This document shows positions 32,164 through 35,031 of a stretch of DNA of 35,031 nt, one piece after another. The translations under genes and the position numbers were made by a program. Source of the DNA: Sphingobacterium thalpophilum (GTDB lineage Bacteria; Bacteroidota; Bacteroidia; Chitinophagales; Chitinophagaceae); the NCBI GenBank assembly GCA_945871875.1, contig CAMBYC010000018.1, positions 1-35,031 of the forward strand, given 5' to 3'. Within the stretch, counting starts at the first letter, position 1; every line of letters begins with the position of its first letter. Below the pieces are notes generated by a model. That model searched no databases and was not told the DNA's origin. It saw only the letters and a program-made list of their open reading frames with translations.

Positions 32164-34956
32164 ATTAGGTATCCAAACAGCCGTCAACTTACTGGTAGAA
32201 GCATTTACCAATTTTGCAGCTAGCTTAATGTCTGTAATGGTCAACTGGTTTACATATTTCTCAAAATGTAAAAACCTGTCTGCAATTGTAGTGCCTTGTT
32301 CCAATTGTACCAATTTTGTTAACCAATATTCGTTGGTTTTGATATTGGTTTGGTATTCTTCTAGCCATTGTTTTTTAACCTTATCAAGGTATTGCTGCTC
32401 TATTCCTCTCATGCTGATGGTATCTAGTGCAGCAACAAATGTTTTAATTAATGTATCTACTTTCTTTGGTCCGCAAGGCAATTGTAAAACGAATTGAAAA
32501 TTACTGAATGGTGTTTTATCAAATTTAACAACCGTTCCACCACCGTAAATTCCTTGAATTTTTTCACGCATGTCTTCAATAATCTTAATATTCATTACTT
32601 CACTTAATGCAGAAAGTTGTAAGGCAGTAGCAGGTTTATATGCCATTTCTCCGCCATATATAGCCAAAATCAAACTCTTATCTTCTTTACCTTTTTTAAA
32701 CAACAAATCTTTCTTGCCTTTAATCATTCTCACTTTATTGTCAACAAAGTTGAATGGCTTTTTACTTACTGGTAAACTGGCAATGTATTGCTCAATCAAT
32801 GGTAAGATTTCAGTTTCTTTAAAACTTCCAACGAAGTTGAAATGCATGCCGTTCATATCTCCCAAATGAGATTGATAAATAGCCATCACTCTATCCAAGC
32901 TAATTTTATCAAAATTTTCAACTTTAGGTACTGCTGTTGGAGCAAGTGGATTATTGTTGTACATCACTTGGTTTAAAGTATCAATGAATCCAACTTGTGG
33001 ATTTGCCCCTAGCATTGCATATTGGGCTTTGTTGCGTTGTAAAAATGATTTAAACAAAGATGAATCTTTTCGGGCTGCGGTTGTATAGAGATAAATCAAT
33101 TGCATCATTGATTCAACATCTTTGTTGCTGCTGCTACCTCTTAATCCATCAGTTACATCAGTCATAAATGGACTAACCGAAACTGTTTTTCCTGCCAATG
33201 CCTTTTTTAAATCTGTTGGTGAAAATGCCCCAACACCCATGGTATTAATTAAAGATGTAGTGTTTTCAGCACTGAATTTATCCGCCAACCCGTAACCACT
33301 AATTCCACCATATCTTGTAGCATTCATTATAATTTGGTCAGCTTTAAAATCAGTAGATTTCAACGTAACCAATACGCCATTACTCAAGGTTAGCTCAGTT
33401 GTACCAAGAATCTTGTTTTTTACATTTGAAACAATTTTCCCAGCTTTAGGTAAGCTATTCATCAAGTTTGTAGCTACTAGTTTTTCTTCATAAGGCTTGA
33501 TGTCGCTTGATGCTTTACCATCTATTATTGCCAACAATTGGGTGCTTAATGGATAGGTTTTGTTCTCCGGACCCATTATATAAGCAAACCTGTTCGATTG
33601 GTTTTTGTAGATGTCTGTAAGTTGATTAACTTCTGCAATGGTAATGGTTGGTAGCAAATCTTTTACCATTGAAAACTCTTTTTCAATTCCAGGGATAGGT
33701 TCTCCTGAAGTGAAATTGCGAATTAATTCTTCAGTTAAATTGTCTGATTCCGTTTTGTCTTTATTGTTAAAGGCTCTTTCGTAAGATACTTGCACATTTT
33801 TTTTGGCTCTTTCCAATTCGGGAGCTGTAAAACCATATCTTTTTACCCTTTCTAATTCTTCTGCAACCGATTCCATTCCTTTTTTGATGTCATTGTTGCC
33901 AGTAGAAGTTTGTACATTAAACGATTTATATCCTGTTGCGTAATTGTCAAATCCTGCACCTGCAAACACAAACGGAGCATTTTCTTTTTGACTAATTTCT
34001 CTGAATCTGCTGTTGAGTAGGGTAGTGTAAAGATTTTCAATAATATCTTGACGATAATCTTTTGCTGTTACAGAAGCACTTGCTTTATATGCAGGATATT
34101 GCAATACAAAACTACTTCCTGTTGATTCTTTGTCTGTAACAATTAGTGTATTGCTGGTTTTGTATGCCGGAACGTCAGCATATTCTCTTTTACGAACGTT
34201 CGGAGGGTTAACCAATCCTTGGAAATGTTTAAGCACCAATGCTTTAGCTGCTTCAGGTTTGATGTCTCCAACAACAATTACTGCCATCAATTCTGGACGG
34301 TACCATTCTTTATAAAACCTTCTAATTGCGTTTGGATTAAAGGTTTTGATGATGCTGTCAACTCCAATGGGTAATCTGTTTGCATATTTAGAACCTTTAA
34401 AGAGTTCTGGATATACTTTTTTGAACATTCTTTCTTCTCCACTTTTGCCTAATCTGCTTTCTTCAAGAATGATGGCTCTTTCGTTGTTGATGTCCTCATC
34501 AAAATAGGTAACTTGATGTGCCCAATCTTCCAACACTTGAAATCCCTTTTCTAGGTTTCCAGGTTTGTCGGTTGGAATGGGAAGGATATAAACGGTTTCG
34601 TCAAATCCGGTATAAGCGTTTAAATCGCTTCCAAATCCAACACCGATATCTTGCAAAAAGGAAACAATTTCATTCTTTTTGAAGTTTTTTGTACCATTAA
34701 AAGCCATGTGTTCTGCCATGTGAGCCAAACCTTGTTGGTCGTCATCTTCCATAATAGAACCCACTTTTACAACCAATCTAAGTTCTACTTTTTTGCTGGG
34801 TTTGCTGTTTTCTTTGATGTAATAAGTTAAACCATTGTCTAATTTACCTTTTACGATTTTCGCATCGATAGTAAGAGGTTGATTAAGATCTTGGGCATTA
34901 ACTGAAAAGCCAAGTGCTGATATTAAAAATACCAATAAAACATTTGAAAATTTCAT
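32155..34956 (-). CDS. M16-family (insulinase/PqqL-like) zinc metalloprotease
   Basis: 933 residues with a signal peptide (MKFSNVLLVFLISALGFSVNAQ), so periplasmic or outer-membrane facing. The N-terminal catalytic domain has the inverted zinc motif HMAEH (H79, E82, H83) and the third ligand E159 in NNERAIILEESR, 76 residues later as in other M16 enzymes. Then come a non-catalytic M16C domain (about 200-400) and a second tandem M16 half (about 520-900) lacking HxxEH, the layout of PqqL-like clam-shell proteases that degrade small unfolded peptides. The start ATG gives the signal peptide. Upstream 34957-35031 is a short AT-rich leader with no clear promoter. The last codons are within a 7-mer array and are duplicated downstream. 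Confidence 0.93.
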   Translation of the reverse strand: MKFSNVLLVFLISALGFSVNAQDLNQPLTIDAKIVKGKLDNGLTYYIKENSKPSKKVELRLVVKVGSIMEDDDQQGLAHMAEHMAFNGTKNFKKNEIVSFLQDIGVGFGSDLNAYTGFDETVYILPIPTDKPGNLEKGFQVLEDWAHQVTYFDEDINNERAIILEESRLGKSGEERMFKKVYPELFKGSKYANRLPIGVDSIIKTFNPNAIRRFYKEWYRPELMAVIVVGDIKPEAAKALVLKHFQGLVNPPNVRKREYADVPAYKTSNTLIVTDKESTGSSFVLQYPAYKASASVTAKDYRQDIIENLYTTLLNSRFREISQKENAPFVFAGAGFDNYATGYKSFNVQTSTGNNDIKKGMESVAEELERVKRYGFTAPELERAKKNVQVSYERAFNNKDKTESDNLTEELIRNFTSGEPIPGIEKEFSMVKDLLPTITIAEVNQLTDIYKNQSNRFAYIMGPENKTYPLSTQLLAIIDGKASSDIKPYEEKLVATNLMNSLPKAGKIVSNVKNKILGTTELTLSNGVLVTLKSTDFKADQIIMNATRYGGISGYGLADKFSAENTTSLINTMGVGAFSPTDLKKALAGKTVSVSPFMTDVTDGLRGSSSNKDVESMMQLIYLYTTAARKDSSLFKSFLQRNKAQYAMLGANPQVGFIDTLNQVMYNNNPLAPTAVPKVENFDKISLDRVMAIYQSHLGDMNGMHFNFVGSFKETEILPLIEQYIASLPVSKKPFNFVDNKVRMIKGKKDLLFKKGKEDKSLILAIYGGEMAYKPATALQLSALSEVMNIKIIEDMREKIQGIYGGGTVVKFDKTPFSNFQFVLQLPCGPKKVDTLIKTFVAALDTISMRGIEQQYLDKVKKQWLEEYQTNIKTNEYWLTKLVQLEQGTTIADRFLHFEKYVNQLTITDIKLAAKLVNASTSKLTAVWIPNLN

Positions 34957-35031
34957 CTTAAAATATATTTGAGTTGCAAGTTAGCAATTAAAGAATTTTC
35001 AAGTTTAATAAATATGTTGAGCGGTGAATGG

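Larger units (their letters stand above)
32072..32191. repeat. Tandem duplication, inner copy
   Basis: 120-bp copy including the intact end of the M16 gene (32155-32191). Period between copies is about 124 bp, with a 3-nt spacer. Confidence 0.85.

Noticed and set aside
1..35031. Defence island, prophage, integron or secondary-metabolite cluster
   Set aside because: No integrase, toxin-antitoxin pair, restriction gene, phage structural gene or assembly-line enzyme is present. sbcCD is a repair complex here, not evidence of a defence system.

Overview
The window is about 35 kb of low-GC DNA from the Bacteroidota, most likely a Chitinophagales-like or Flavobacteriia-like environmental lineage. 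The evidence for this placement is a secreted protein ending in a gliding-motility/type IX secretion (type B) C-terminal domain, paired DUF1573 proteins, a fused alpha/beta 2-oxoacid dehydrogenase E1, an insulinase-like M16 protease, a large BNR-repeat protein, Bacteroidota-type -7 promoter boxes (TAnnTTTG) and a general lack of Shine-Dalgarno sequences. No rRNA, tRNA, CRISPR array, integrase, transposase or phage gene is visible.

Layout. Bases 1-7048 (+) hold a 5'-truncated heme-binding sugar-oxidase-like lipoprotein, a D-2-hydroxyacid dehydrogenase, a GyrI-like protein, a nucleotide pyrophosphatase/phosphodiesterase, a KGG-repeat stress protein and an EamA transporter. Bases 7266-9941 (+) encode a large PKD/Ig-like T9SS cargo protein. 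Bases 10294-12488 (-) hold an aminotransferase and two tandem DUF1573 proteins. Bases 12700-15611 (+) hold the fused E1 and a DCC-family protein. Bases 15733-18068 (-) hold yebC and an amino acid permease. Bases 18376-21441 (+) encode the BNR protein. Bases 21660-23000 (-) encode a seven-helix membrane AraC regulator. Bases 23637-31837 (+) form one run, glpK-sbcD-sbcC-glpD-glpF: glycerol import, phosphorylation and oxidation, with the SbcCD double-strand-break nuclease embedded in the middle. Bases 32155-34956 (-) encode an M16 protease.

The coding content is mostly ordinary housekeeping and secreted proteins. The unusual signals are between genes. (1) A dispersed ~67-bp two-part palindromic unit (a CCCC-AGCTTCAGCT-GGGG hairpin followed, in the best copies, exactly 47 nt from the unit start by GGCTTTAGCC) occurs seven times, twice as opposed pairs. 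(2) Arrays of degenerate 7-mers in strict 7-nt phase (AATTNNN, AAGTNNN, ACTTNNN, AACTNNN) sit at gene 3' ends. In five genes the stop codon lies inside the array, and at convergent gene pairs the two arrays are reverse complements that form long hairpins. (3) A 121-bp tandem duplication carries the M16 protease's last codons plus its terminator, and the outer copy has a nonsense mutation. (4) Bacteroidota -7 boxes lie only 4 nt before two start codons, implying leaderless mRNAs. These intergenic patterns are the best candidates for something not yet described.
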